Source of the DNA: Prevotella sp.
GTDB taxonomy: Bacteria; Bacteroidota; Bacteroidia; Bacteroidales; Bacteroidaceae
Direction: 5' to 3'
Assembly (NCBI GenBank): GCA_022771265.1
Contig: JALFCG010000044.1
Span: forward strand, 1 to 36,901
Length of the DNA: 36,901 nucleotides
Made by a program: the position numbers and the translations under genes. Of this stretch, positions 1-7,938 are shown one piece after another. Positions within the stretch are counted from its first letter, which is position 1. Every line of letters starts with the position of its first letter. The notes under the pieces were generated by a model, which saw only the letters and a list, made by a program, of their open reading frames with translations, was not told the DNA's origin and searched no databases.

Positions 1-588
1 GCCGGAACACGTGTGGCTGATTTGAAAGATGGCAAATTGCGCATAAAGTGCTTCAAGGAGGATGGAAAGATTTATTCCGCACGTCTTTATGGTAATGTGC
101 GCACGGGTTGGACATACGGATATATTGAGGCAAAGATAAAACTTCCGAAGGGCAAGGGTACATGGCCTGCTTTCTGGATGATGCCAGTGAAATTTACGGC
201 ATGGCCTGATGACGGTGAGATAGACATTATGGAAGAGGTGGGTACCAATCCTAATTATGTATCTTCGAGTCTTCATGCTCTTGGACATTACCATGCCAAC
301 AATACTCAGGTGACTAAGGAACGTTATCTTGCCGGAGCGGAGGAGGATTTTCATGTATATGCCATTGAATGGACATCACAGTATATTCAGACATACGTGG
401 ATGGCGAGAAACTGCTCTACTACGAGAATGACGGAAGCGGCAAGCGTAACTGGCCTTACAACGAACCATTTTATGTGATACTCAACCTTGCATGGGGTGG
501 CTCATGGGGCGGAATGAATGGTGTTGACGAGGGTGCCCTGCCGTGTACTATGGAAGTGGAATATGTGAGAGTGTTTCAGAAGAAATAA
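1..588 (+). CDS. GH16 endo-beta-glucanase (laminarinase/licheninase type), 5' end outside window
   Basis: The reading frame is open from base 1, so the gene is cut by the window edge; the GTG at 13 is only an internal codon. The visible part is the catalytic beta-jelly-roll of glycoside hydrolase family 16. The signature E-I-D-I-M-E occurs at about 205-240, supplying the nucleophile Glu, the assisting Asp and the acid/base Glu in the ExDxxE spacing typical of bacterial laminarinases and lichenases. The preceding GTWPAFWMM stretch and the Trp/Gly-rich NLAWGGSWGG stretch near the C terminus are characteristic cleft residues. Such enzymes cut internal beta-1,3 or mixed beta-1,3-1,4 glucan bonds by a retaining mechanism. 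A GH3 gene follows after 19 bases and is probably co-transcribed, giving an endo-enzyme plus exo-glucosidase pair. The exact linkage specificity cannot be read from this fragment. Confidence 0.9.
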   Translation, partial: AGTRVADLKDGKLRIKCFKEDGKIYSARLYGNVRTGWTYGYIEAKIKLPKGKGTWPAFWMMPVKFTAWPDDGEIDIMEEVGTNPNYVSSSLHALGHYHANNTQVTKERYLAGAEEDFHVYAIEWTSQYIQTYVDGEKLLYYENDGSGKRNWPYNEPFYVILNLAWGGSWGGMNGVDEGALPCTMEVEYVRVFQKK

Positions 589-607
589 CTAAGAATAAGT
601 AGTAAAT

Positions 608-2848
608 ATGATAAAAACCAAGTTTTATACATTTCTTGCAATCACTCTTTTGTGCGTTCAGACAGTAAAAGCGCAAAGCCAACCTGTTTATCTTGATGAA
701 ACGAAGGACATCGAGGTGAGGGTGGAGGATGCGCTCAGGCGAATGACACTTGACGAGAAAATCAGGGTTATACATGCCCAAAGCAAGTTTTCTTCTGCCG
801 GTGTCCCTCGTTTGGGATTTCCTGATTTCTGGACAGACGACGGACCTCATGGCGTGCGTCCCGATGTGCTGTGGGACGAGTGGGAACAAGCCGGGCAGAC
901 AAATGACTCGTGTGTGGCTTTCCCCGCACTCACTTGCCTTGCCGCTACATGGAATCCTCAGCTCTCACTGATATATGGAGAGAGTCTTGGCGAGGAAGCC
1001 CTATATCGTGGCAAGAACATGATTCTCGGTCCTGGTGTGAATATCTACAGGACTCCGCTCAACGGGCGCAACTTTGAATATATGGGTGAAGACCCTTATC
1101 TCGCCTCACGAATGGTGGTTCCTTATATACAGGGTTTGCAATCGAAGGGGGTTGCAGCGTGTGTAAAGCATTATGCCTTGAATAATGACGAGGAATATCG
1201 CCATCAGGTGAATGTCATTGTCAGCGACCGTGCTCTCCATGAGATCTATCTCCCCGCTTTCAAGGCTGCCATAACAGAAGGAAAGGCGTGGGGAATAATG
1301 GGTGCATACAACCTCTACAAGAACCAGCACAACTGTCACAATGCCATACTGATCAACAAGATATTGAAGCAGGATTGGCAGTTTGACGGAGTGGTGGTGA
1401 GCGATTGGGGTGGAACGCACGACACCGACGAGGCTGTCAAGAATGGACTTGACCTTGAGTTTGGAACATGGACTGACGGTCTTACTATGGGAGCAACCAA
1501 TGCCTATGACAACTATTATCTTGCCAATGCATACAAGCGACTCATAAAGGAAGGAAAATATACTACGAAGGAACTTGACGACAAGGTACGCCGAGTGTTG
1601 CGACTGTTCTATCGCACTACAATGAATCGTCAGCGTCCTCACGGATTCCTTTGCTCGGAAAGCCATTACGAAGCCGCAAGGAAAATAGCAGAGGAAGGTA
1701 TCGTTCTGCTAAAGAATGAAGGAGGTTCTGTCTTGCCTATTAATATTAATAAGGTAAAGAATATCCTCGTAGTTGGTGAGAATGCCGTGAAGATGATGAC
1801 AGTGGGTGGCGGTTCTTCTTCTCTGAAGGTGCAGCGTGAGGTATCGCCTCTCGATGGACTAAGAGCACGCCTGAAAGGTATTGCCGAGGTGGATTATGCC
1901 CGTGGTTATGTGGGTGACGTCACTGGAGCATATAATGGTGTGACAACAGGTCAGGACCTGTCGGAATCCAGAAGTGAGGATGAATTGATTGCTGAGGCTG
2001 TGGAGAAGGCAAAGAAGGCCGACTATGTGATTGTCTTTGGTGGTCTTAACAAGAGCGACTATCAGGATTGCGAGGGACATGACCGCAAGGACTATGCCTT
2101 GCCCTACGCACAGAACAAGTTGGTTGAGGCATTGGCTCAAGTGAACAGTCGTTTAGTGTTTGTCAATATCTCCGGTAATGCAGTTGCCATGCCTTGGATA
2201 AAGAAGGTGCCGGCTGTCATTCAGGGATGGTTTATTGGTTCGGAGGCTGGCAATGCCCTCGCCTCTGTCCTTGTGGGAGATGCCAATCCGAGCGGCAAGC
2301 TGCCGTTCTCATGGATGCAGAGCCTCGACCATTATGGTGCGCATGCTCTTGGAGCATATCCCGGAACATGGCGCAGCAACGAGAAGATAATTGACGAGGA
2401 GTATAAGGAGGACATCTTCGTGGGCTATCGCTGGGCTGACCGGCATAAGCTGACACCTCTTTTCCCCTTCGGACACGGCTTGAGCTATACGACGTTTGAA
2501 TATGCACGAAAGTCAAGGATAGAGAAGTCTGCGGATGATACATCTCTCTTCACTCTTCATACTTCAATAAAGAACACGGGTTCACGCTCAGGTGCGGAGA
2601 CTGTGCAGCTGTATATCCGCGACGTAAAGTCATCGCTGCCACGTCCGGTTAAGGAACTGAAAGGATTCCAAAAGGTGACCCTTGCTCCTGGCGAACAGCG
2701 TGACATTACGTTCACTATTGACAAGTCAATGCTCAGTTACTATGATGACAGCAAAGGCGAATGGGTGATGGAACCTGGTCGTTTCGAGGCTCTCATAGGA
2801 GCATCTGCCGGCGATATAAAGTCGAAGGTGGCGTTCGAAGTGAAATAA
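608..2848 (+). CDS. GH3 beta-glucosidase, secreted, with C-terminal Fn3-like domain
   Basis: This 746-residue protein has a signal peptide (residues 1 to about 22, ending VKA-QS). The GH3 TIM-barrel holds the substrate-binding GEDP (160-163) and KH (187-188) motifs and the nucleophile Asp266 in S-D-W-G. The second alpha/beta domain contains Glu489 in the E-G-H-D-R context, the likely acid/base. The FPFGHGLSY motif (619-627) leads into the fibronectin-III-like domain that closes many GH3 enzymes. Length is normal for the family. It probably releases glucose from the non-reducing ends of oligosaccharides made by the upstream GH16. The 19-base spacing from that gene suggests one transcript. Beta-xylosidase activity is possible in this family and cannot be excluded. 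Confidence 0.93.
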   Translation: MIKTKFYTFLAITLLCVQTVKAQSQPVYLDETKDIEVRVEDALRRMTLDEKIRVIHAQSKFSSAGVPRLGFPDFWTDDGPHGVRPDVLWDEWEQAGQTNDSCVAFPALTCLAATWNPQLSLIYGESLGEEALYRGKNMILGPGVNIYRTPLNGRNFEYMGEDPYLASRMVVPYIQGLQSKGVAACVKHYALNNDEEYRHQVNVIVSDRALHEIYLPAFKAAITEGKAWGIMGAYNLYKNQHNCHNAILINKILKQDWQFDGVVVSDWGGTHDTDEAVKNGLDLEFGTWTDGLTMGATNAYDNYYLANAYKRLIKEGKYTTKELDDKVRRVLRLFYRTTMNRQRPHGFLCSESHYEAARKIAEEGIVLLKNEGGSVLPININKVKNILVVGENAVKMMTVGGGSSSLKVQREVSPLDGLRARLKGIAEVDYARGYVGDVTGAYNGVTTGQDLSESRSEDELIAEAVEKAKKADYVIVFGGLNKSDYQDCEGHDRKDYALPYAQNKLVEALAQVNSRLVFVNISGNAVAMPWIKKVPAVIQGWFIGSEAGNALASVLVGDANPSGKLPFSWMQSLDHYGAHALGAYPGTWRSNEKIIDEEYKEDIFVGYRWADRHKLTPLFPFGHGLSYTTFEYARKSRIEKSADDTSLFTLHTSIKNTGSRSGAETVQLYIRDVKSSLPRPVKELKGFQKVTLAPGEQRDITFTIDKSMLSYYDDSKGEWVMEPGRFEALIGASAGDIKSKVAFEVK

Positions 2849-2872
2849 TTTCGTAACAATAACGACATAAGG

Positions 2873-2904
2873 TTTGGTTTTCACGATTATTTTCCGTACT
2901 TTTG
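2873..2904 (+). promoter_or_regulatory. Bacteroidota promoter for the second GH3 gene
   Basis: A -33 box TTTG (2873-2876) and a -7 box TACTTTTG (2897-2904, exact TAnnTTTG) are separated by 20 bp. Transcription would begin near 2911, leaving a leader of about 178 nt before the GH3 start codon at 3089. The same 20-bp architecture occurs at the argR and helicase promoters in this window. Confidence 0.65.
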
Positions 2905-2923
2905 CACTCATTAATACTATAAG

Positions 2924-3089
2924 TAAGTAGGTGTGCAAAATTATTAATATAATCCTTGCACCGCCTGCTGCGCATTATCAGCAAGTGACAACAGTCGAGT
3001 AGGATTCACTACACTCCTTTATGTCACATACTGATTATGCATCACTAATCAATACAATCATTATAAAAATAATTTTGCACACCTACTTA
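2924..3089. repeat. 166-bp segment bounded by perfect 22-bp inverted repeats, ending on a start codon
   Basis: The left arm (2924-2945) and right arm (3068-3089) are perfect reverse complements over 22 bp, with 122 bp between them. The right arm includes the whole region just upstream of the GH3 start and the A of its ATG. Each arm carries TAATTTTG reading outwards, which resembles a -7 box, but no TTTG lies 20 bp behind it on either side. No target-site duplication was recognised outside the arms, and no ORF is present inside. It could be an invertible DNA segment, a MITE-like insertion, or an mRNA leader structure that hides the translation start. The repeat itself is directly visible; the function is not known. 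Confidence 0.9.
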
Positions 3090-5386
3090 TGAAGAAAACA
3101 TTATTATTGGTAGTGGCAATATTGACAGGTGCTTCAGCATTTGCCCAGAAGAAACCGATGAGAGAGTTTATCGACGAACTGATGTCGAAGATGACTCTTG
3201 AGGAGAAAATCGGTCAGCTCAACCTCCTGCCCGGTAACGACATTACCACAGGAGCTGTCATGAACAGTCCGTTAGCCAAACTCACTGAAGAGGGCAAGCT
3301 TGGAGCTGTACTGAATGTAAAGGGACAGGACAAGATAAAGGAACTGCAGCGCATTGCCGTGAAGAAGAGCCGTCTGGGCATACCGTTGCTCGTGGGGCAG
3401 GATGTCATACATGGCTATCAGACGGTTTTCCCAATACCTCTTGCACAGGCTTGTTCGTGGGACATCAAGGCTATCGAAGACGGAGCGCGCATTGCCGCCA
3501 AGGAAGCCACTGCACAGGGCATCAACTGGGTGTATAGCCCGATGGTTGACATCGCCATCGACCCCCGTTGGGGACGTGTGGCAGAGGGAGCCGGCGAAGA
3601 CCCGTTCCTGGGCTCTCGCATCGGCGAGGCTATGGTGAGGGGATTCCAAGGCAACTACGGCAAGGAGAACGTGATGGCTTGCGTGAAGCATTTCGCCCTC
3701 TACGGAGCTGCCGAGGCTGGCAGGGACTACAACACGGTGGATATGAGCCGCGTGAGGATGTACAACCAGTATCTCGCTCCTTACAAGGCAGCCGCCGAGG
3801 CTGGCGCAGGTTCTTTTATGTCGTCGTTCAATGTTGTTGACGGCATTCCCGCCACTTGCAACAAGTGGCTGCTCACCGACCTGCTGCGCAACGATTGGAA
3901 ATATGATGGTTTTGTGGTCACCGACTACGGTTCCATCAACGAGGCTGTAGTTCATGGCATAGGCGACCTGTCGGTCGCTTCCGAACGTGCGTTGAAAGCC
4001 GGAACGGATATGGACATGTGTTCCAATGCCTTTATCTCACAGTTGGAGGGACTGCTGAAGGCGGGCAGGATATCCCAGGCGGACATCGACAATGCCTGCC
4101 GACGCGTGCTTGAAGCCAAGTATAAGCTCGGACTTTTCGACGATCCTTATCGCTTCTGCGAACCGAAACGCCTGAAGACCGACATCTATAACGATGAGCA
4201 CAGGAAGGCTGCAAGGGAAATGGCTGCCAAGACTTTCGTACTTCTTAAGAATGAAGAAACATCGTTCGGCGGCCAACGGGAAAGCCAATCGGCTACGCCT
4301 GTTCTTCCTCTGAAAAAGCAAGGGAAGATTGCGCTTATCGGACCCCTTGCCGACAACCGTTCAAATATGGTGGGATGCTGGTCAACGGGCGACATTCCCG
4401 AACGTTATTCCACTCTTAAGGAGGCTATGGAGCGTGCAGTGGGCGACAAGGCTCAGGTGCTGTTTGCCCAAGGCTGCAACATCTACGCCGACGAGAAAAC
4501 ACAGGAGGGCGCAACATTCGGCAGACCGATAGACCGTGTTGACGACACCAAGGCAAAGGCTGAGGCATTGCGCATTGCCGAGGAGGCTGACGTGATAGTA
4601 TGTGCCATGGGCGAGATGGCGGAGATGAGCGGTGAGAGCTCGTCGCGTGCCGACATTTCTTTGCCTTGCGTGCAGAAGGAACTCCTGAAGGCTCTTGTAG
4701 CTACAGGCAAACCGGTGGTGCTGCTCAACTTCTCCGGTCGCCCCACGGTGATGTCGTGGGAGGCGGATAATGTGCCTGCCATACTCAATGTGTGGTTTGG
4801 CGGTTCGGAAACGGGCGATGCCATCTGCGATGTGCTCTTCGGCGAGAAGTCGCCTTCGGGTCATCTCACCATGACCATGCCAAAGGCTCTCGGACAGATA
4901 CCTGTTTATTATAACCATCTGAACACTGGTCGCCCTGTGCCTGAGGGAGCGAAAGAGTATCGCAAATATCAGAGCAACTATATCGATGTGCGCAACGACC
5001 CACTCTACCCCTTCGGATTCGGACTCAGCTACACCACGTTTGAATATGGCAAACCGCGACTGAGCGGCACGACGATGACTGTTGGCGGCAAACTCAGCCT
5101 CACTGTCAATGTGAAGAACACCGGCAAGTATGACGCCGACGAGGTGGTTCAGCTTTACATCCGCGACTTGGCAGCATCCATCAGTCGTCCTGTCAAGGAG
5201 TTGAAAGGCTTTGAGCGCATCTCCCTGAAGGCAGGAGAAAGCCGTGATGTCACTTTCGACATCGACACCGACATGCTTAAGTTCTACAACAGCGACCTGC
5301 AGTTTGTGGCAGAGCCCGGCGACTTCGAGGTGATGGTAGGCGGCAATAGCCGTGACGTACAGAGTTTGAAATTCACGTTGCAATAA
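3089..5386 (+). CDS. bglX: GH3 beta-glucosidase, BglX-like, secreted
   Basis: This 765-residue protein has a clear signal peptide (residues 1-19, ASAFA-Q), which supports the ATG at 3089. The GH3 barrel shows AGEDPF (168-173), KH (200-201) and the nucleophile Asp279 in T-D-Y-G. Glu516, in the G-E-S-S-S-R context, aligns by motif with the acid/base region of E. coli BglX (E-A-S-S-R). A PFGFGLSYTTFEY motif near residue 643 leads into a C-terminal Fn3-like domain. It would act in the periplasm on beta-linked gluco-oligosaccharides. It is clearly diverged from the preceding GH3, with different active-site neighbourhoods, so the two probably prefer different chain lengths or linkages. It has its own promoter and an unusual inverted-repeat leader. 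The symbol is by family resemblance only. Confidence 0.92.
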   Translation: MKKTLLLVVAILTGASAFAQKKPMREFIDELMSKMTLEEKIGQLNLLPGNDITTGAVMNSPLAKLTEEGKLGAVLNVKGQDKIKELQRIAVKKSRLGIPLLVGQDVIHGYQTVFPIPLAQACSWDIKAIEDGARIAAKEATAQGINWVYSPMVDIAIDPRWGRVAEGAGEDPFLGSRIGEAMVRGFQGNYGKENVMACVKHFALYGAAEAGRDYNTVDMSRVRMYNQYLAPYKAAAEAGAGSFMSSFNVVDGIPATCNKWLLTDLLRNDWKYDGFVVTDYGSINEAVVHGIGDLSVASERALKAGTDMDMCSNAFISQLEGLLKAGRISQADIDNACRRVLEAKYKLGLFDDPYRFCEPKRLKTDIYNDEHRKAAREMAAKTFVLLKNEETSFGGQRESQSATPVLPLKKQGKIALIGPLADNRSNMVGCWSTGDIPERYSTLKEAMERAVGDKAQVLFAQGCNIYADEKTQEGATFGRPIDRVDDTKAKAEALRIAEEADVIVCAMGEMAEMSGESSSRADISLPCVQKELLKALVATGKPVVLLNFSGRPTVMSWEADNVPAILNVWFGGSETGDAICDVLFGEKSPSGHLTMTMPKALGQIPVYYNHLNTGRPVPEGAKEYRKYQSNYIDVRNDPLYPFGFGLSYTTFEYGKPRLSGTTMTVGGKLSLTVNVKNTGKYDADEVVQLYIRDLAASISRPVKELKGFERISLKAGESRDVTFDIDTDMLKFYNSDLQFVAEPGDFEVMVGGNSRDVQSLKFTLQ

Positions 5387-5392
5387 TACACT

Positions 5393-5590
5393 ATGCGTTG
5401 TTTGTTAACCCTTTTGATGTCGGTAGTGTCATTTTATGTGTTTGCTGACAATGAAGAACTATACCGAAGCCTGGACGAAGCGATTGTCCAGGCTCCGGAC
5501 TTTGTGAGGAAACACGAACAGCGGATTAACTCTATGCTGACAAATATGACAATGGTAGTTGATGGTGAATACTACTACTGCCATTGCTGA
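5393..5590 (+). pseudogene. N-terminal stub of a DUF6377-type regulator
   Basis: This is a 65-codon frame starting 6 bases after the GH3 stop. It encodes a signal peptide (MRCLLTLLMSVVSFYVFA-D) followed by about 30 residues (LYRSLDEAIVQ...KHEQRINSML) with the spacing seen at the mature N terminus of Bacteroidota TPR/DUF6377 membrane regulators, which often accompany polysaccharide-utilisation genes. Those proteins are usually over 500 residues long. Here the frame stops after a short tail, and no continuation was found in the other frames of the following 145 bases. I read it as the remnant of a deleted PUL regulator. A genuine small secreted peptide is a less likely alternative. The family link comes from recalled pattern, not alignment. 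Confidence 0.5.
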
Positions 5591-5665
5591 CCTTATTATG
5601 GCTCGAATAAGTACGATTTTTCTTCATTACTTTACGGCATAAGCATGATTTTTTTGTCGTAATTG

Positions 5666-5697
5666 CTTGGTCGTTTAAGAAAAATGATGTATATTTG
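5666..5697 (+). promoter_or_regulatory. Promoter of the fimbrial-type lipoprotein gene
   Basis: The -7 box TATATTTG (5690-5697) matches TAnnTTTG exactly. A near-match -33 box CTTG (5666-5669) lies 20 bp upstream. The start point would be near 5704, about 32 nt before the ATG at 5736. The rest of the 5591-5735 gap shows only AT-rich sequence with a run of T at 5649-5655. Confidence 0.55.
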
Positions 5698-5735
5698 CGT
5701 CGTTACAAACAAAAAAATACAAGAATATTATAGTT

Positions 5736-6611
5736 ATGAAATCGTTTGTTAATAGTCTTATAGGTATAGTGATTTTAATGGCGTCGTGTGAGAAATTTCC
5801 TCTCGACAGTTCGTCGTATGAAAAGGATGCCAACATTTTGGTCAACACGTCAGGGATAAGCCACGAGCAGGCGACAAGGTCGATAAAACCTCTTTCTGAA
5901 CTTTGCACAAAAATAAGCTACGTCTTTTATCAGGACGGGGAACGAACGAAAGTGGTGAACCAGGATGCGGAGGACAATGGATTCGGAAGCATGGCGGTGA
6001 AACTGATGCCTGGCAAATACACAATGCTCGTGGTAGGACACAGCGGAGAAAGCAATGCCACAACGACCGACATGAACAAAATACAGTTTTCAGGAAAGGT
6101 GACCGACACGTTCGTTTATTGTGAGGAGATTGATGTCGGCGAGACTCCAAGAACGGTGGAAGCGGAGGCAGTTAGAAACGTGGCGATGTTCAGGTTAAAC
6201 ATTACCGGGGGCATTCCAGACAACGTGAAACGGCTGAAGTTCTATTACACAGGAGGATCTTCGAGCTTTGACGCAGCAACGAAACTCGGTTGCGTACAGA
6301 GCAGGCAAACGGAATACCGGATTGTCAACACATCGCAGACTACTTACGATGTATATACTTTCCCACACAGTGAAGATGGCGACATGCTGAAGATGACCAT
6401 AACGGCTCTTGACGATGCCGACAATGTCGTTATGGAACGGGAGCTTACCGACGTGAAGGTGAAGGTAGGGGTAATAACGATATCCACCATGAACTTCTTT
6501 GACGGAGCAAGCGAGGGTACGAGTCAGGAAGTGAACATCAATATCGGTGCCGACAACGAGTGGAAGGACTCCATTTTGTTGGCGGATAGAATGCATCGGG
6601 AATATGATTGA
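5736..6611 (+). CDS. FimB/Mfa2-like fimbrial lipoprotein
   Basis: This 291-residue protein has a lipoprotein signal peptide with lipidated Cys18 (LMAS-C). Two beta-rich halves follow: an early PGKYTMLVVGHSG stretch and a later block (VAMFRLNIT, then RLKFYYTGGSSSFDA, then YTFPHSEDGDMLKMTITALD). This arrangement is typical of the Bacteroidota FimB/Mfa2 family of fimbrial anchor or minor subunits. It would sit on the outer membrane. No fimbrillin or assembly gene is adjacent; the next gene is convergent, so this is an orphan locus with its own promoter. The last 74 bases overlap the 3' end of yraN on the opposite strand. Family assignment is by pattern; other DUF4906/fimbrillin-like lipoproteins are possible. 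Confidence 0.7.
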   Translation: MKSFVNSLIGIVILMASCEKFPLDSSSYEKDANILVNTSGISHEQATRSIKPLSELCTKISYVFYQDGERTKVVNQDAEDNGFGSMAVKLMPGKYTMLVVGHSGESNATTTDMNKIQFSGKVTDTFVYCEEIDVGETPRTVEAEAVRNVAMFRLNITGGIPDNVKRLKFYYTGGSSSFDAATKLGCVQSRQTEYRIVNTSQTTYDVYTFPHSEDGDMLKMTITALDDADNVVMERELTDVKVKVGVITISTMNFFDGASEGTSQEVNINIGADNEWKDSILLADRMHREYD

Positions 6612-6939
6612 TGGTGTAACCCGTATCGGGTGTTCCTGTAATGGCTATGATGTCGAAACGCAATGTAGCGTCAAGACGATAGCTCTTGACATAAGCGTTG
6701 GCTGCTATGGAAACCGACAACGCCTTTTTATAACCGACTGACTCCTCCGGCTCCATAAACACTGCATTGCGCCGCGTCCTGACCTCGACGAATGCAACCA
6801 CCCCGTCCTTGGTGGCTACAATGTCGAGGTCACGATGGCCACATTGCCAATTACGGTGCATAATGACATAGCCGTTATCAATGAGATAACGTACCGCTAA
6901 CTCCTCTCCCCACTTTCCCAAGTCATTATGCGCTGCCAT
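6538..6939 (-). CDS. yraN: YraN/UPF0102 family nuclease-fold protein
   Basis: This 133-residue protein has the UPF0102 pattern: GKWGEELAVRYL near the N terminus, then GHRDLDIVATKDGVVAFVEVRTR, which contains the Asp and Glu-x-Arg positions of the Holliday-junction-resolvase-like PD-(D/E)xK fold. Its cellular role is not settled. Homologues usually end near the AFYP motif; here about 14 extra residues follow, in the region that overlaps the convergent lipoprotein gene by 74 bp. It is the last gene of the arginine/proline operon, 6 bases after argF', and probably has no pathway link to it. The extra tail could mean that a stop codon was lost. Confidence 0.85.
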   Translation of the reverse strand: MAAHNDLGKWGEELAVRYLIDNGYVIMHRNWQCGHRDLDIVATKDGVVAFVEVRTRRNAVFMEPEESVGYKKALSVSIAANAYVKSYRLDATLRFDIIAITGTPDTGYTINHIPDAFYPPTKWSPSTRCRHRY

Positions 6940-6945
6940 GACAAT

Positions 6946-7926
6946 TCAATATTCCAATGCTTCAAGCATGCGCTTGATAACGACAGTGGCTGAGATTTCA
7001 CGATTGGCAGCCTCAGGGATGACGAGTGAGTTCTTGCTCTCGATGACATCATCGGTGACGATGAGACCGCGGCGAACAGGGAGGCAGTGCATGAACTTAC
7101 CATCGTTGGTGACTGACATGTGGGCGACATCAACAGTCCACGACATGTCCTTGGAGAGTATCTTACCGTAGTCGGCGGCATTGATCACTCCCGGGCAGCT
7201 CCAGTTCTTGGCATATACAAAGTCGGCTCCTTCAAGTGCCTTCATCTGGTCGTATTCTACACGCGCATTGCCAACAAACTTCGGGTCGAGCTCATATCCC
7301 TCGGGGTGAGTGACGACGAAATCGACATCGGCTGCATTCATCCATTCGGCAAAGGAGTTGGGTACTGCCTGTGGCAATGCACGACAGTGGGGAGCCCACG
7401 TGAGCACTACCTTGGGACGTTTCTTTTCGTTGGTCGGAACAAAATTCTCCTTAATGGTGATGAGGTCGGCAAAGGCCTGAAGGGGATGTACTGTGGCTGA
7501 CTCCATGGCAAAGACCGGGCGACCGCTATACTTGACAAACTGGTTGATGACGGTTTCGGCATAGTCGTACTCACGGTCGGTGAGTCCGGCAAAGGAACGC
7601 ACACCGATGAGGTCGCAATAGCATCCCATCACCGGAATGGCTTCGAGCAGGTGTTCGCTCTTGTCGCCATCCATGATTACTCCACGCTCGGTTTCCAACT
7701 TCCACGCACCGGCATTGACGTCGAGCACAATGACGTTCATGCCAAGATTCATTGCCGCCTTCTGGGTGGAAAGGCGTGTGCGCAACGAGTTGTTGAAGAA
7801 CACCATCATCAGGGTCTTGTTCTTACCGAGGCTTTGATACTTAAACCTGTCCTTCTTTATCTCTTCTGCCTCAAGGAGTGCCTTCTGAAGGTCTCCGAGG
7901 TCTTGCACGTTCATAAATGTTTTCAT
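6946..7926 (-). CDS. argF': N-succinylornithine (or N-acetylornithine) carbamoyltransferase
   Basis: This 326-residue transcarbamylase moves a carbamoyl group onto an N-acylated ornithine, the step peculiar to Bacteroidota and Xanthomonas arginine synthesis. The carbamoyl-phosphate motif is S-L-R-T-R (47-51), in place of the S-T-R-T-R usual in ordinary OTCases, and the HCLPVRR motif is at 280-286. The sequence is close to my recollection of Bacteroides fragilis succinylornithine transcarbamylase, including LETERGVIMDGDK (78-89). The next residue, which in that enzyme is Pro90 and in the acetylornithine enzyme is Glu92, is Ser90 here. That position is reported to set succinyl versus acetyl preference, so the substrate remains open. 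It sits 12 bases after proA. The product needs a deacylase that is not encoded in this window. Confidence 0.9.
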   Translation of the reverse strand: MKTFMNVQDLGDLQKALLEAEEIKKDRFKYQSLGKNKTLMMVFFNNSLRTRLSTQKAAMNLGMNVIVLDVNAGAWKLETERGVIMDGDKSEHLLEAIPVMGCYCDLIGVRSFAGLTDREYDYAETVINQFVKYSGRPVFAMESATVHPLQAFADLITIKENFVPTNEKKRPKVVLTWAPHCRALPQAVPNSFAEWMNAADVDFVVTHPEGYELDPKFVGNARVEYDQMKALEGADFVYAKNWSCPGVINAADYGKILSKDMSWTVDVAHMSVTNDGKFMHCLPVRRGLIVTDDVIESKNSLVIPEAANREISATVVIKRMLEALEY

Positions 7927-7938
7927 ATCCTAAAATGT

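Noticed and set aside
2946..3067. Promoter inside the inverted-repeat segment that could be flipped on and off
   Set aside because: The arms hold a TAATTTTG each, but no TTTG lies 20 bp upstream in either orientation, so the switch-promoter model lacks direct support.
4382..5383. 333-codon open frame on the minus strand across the second GH3 gene
   Set aside because: It is antisense to a well-conserved enzyme, has no recognisable domain, and follows from the GC-rich third-position pattern of the real gene.
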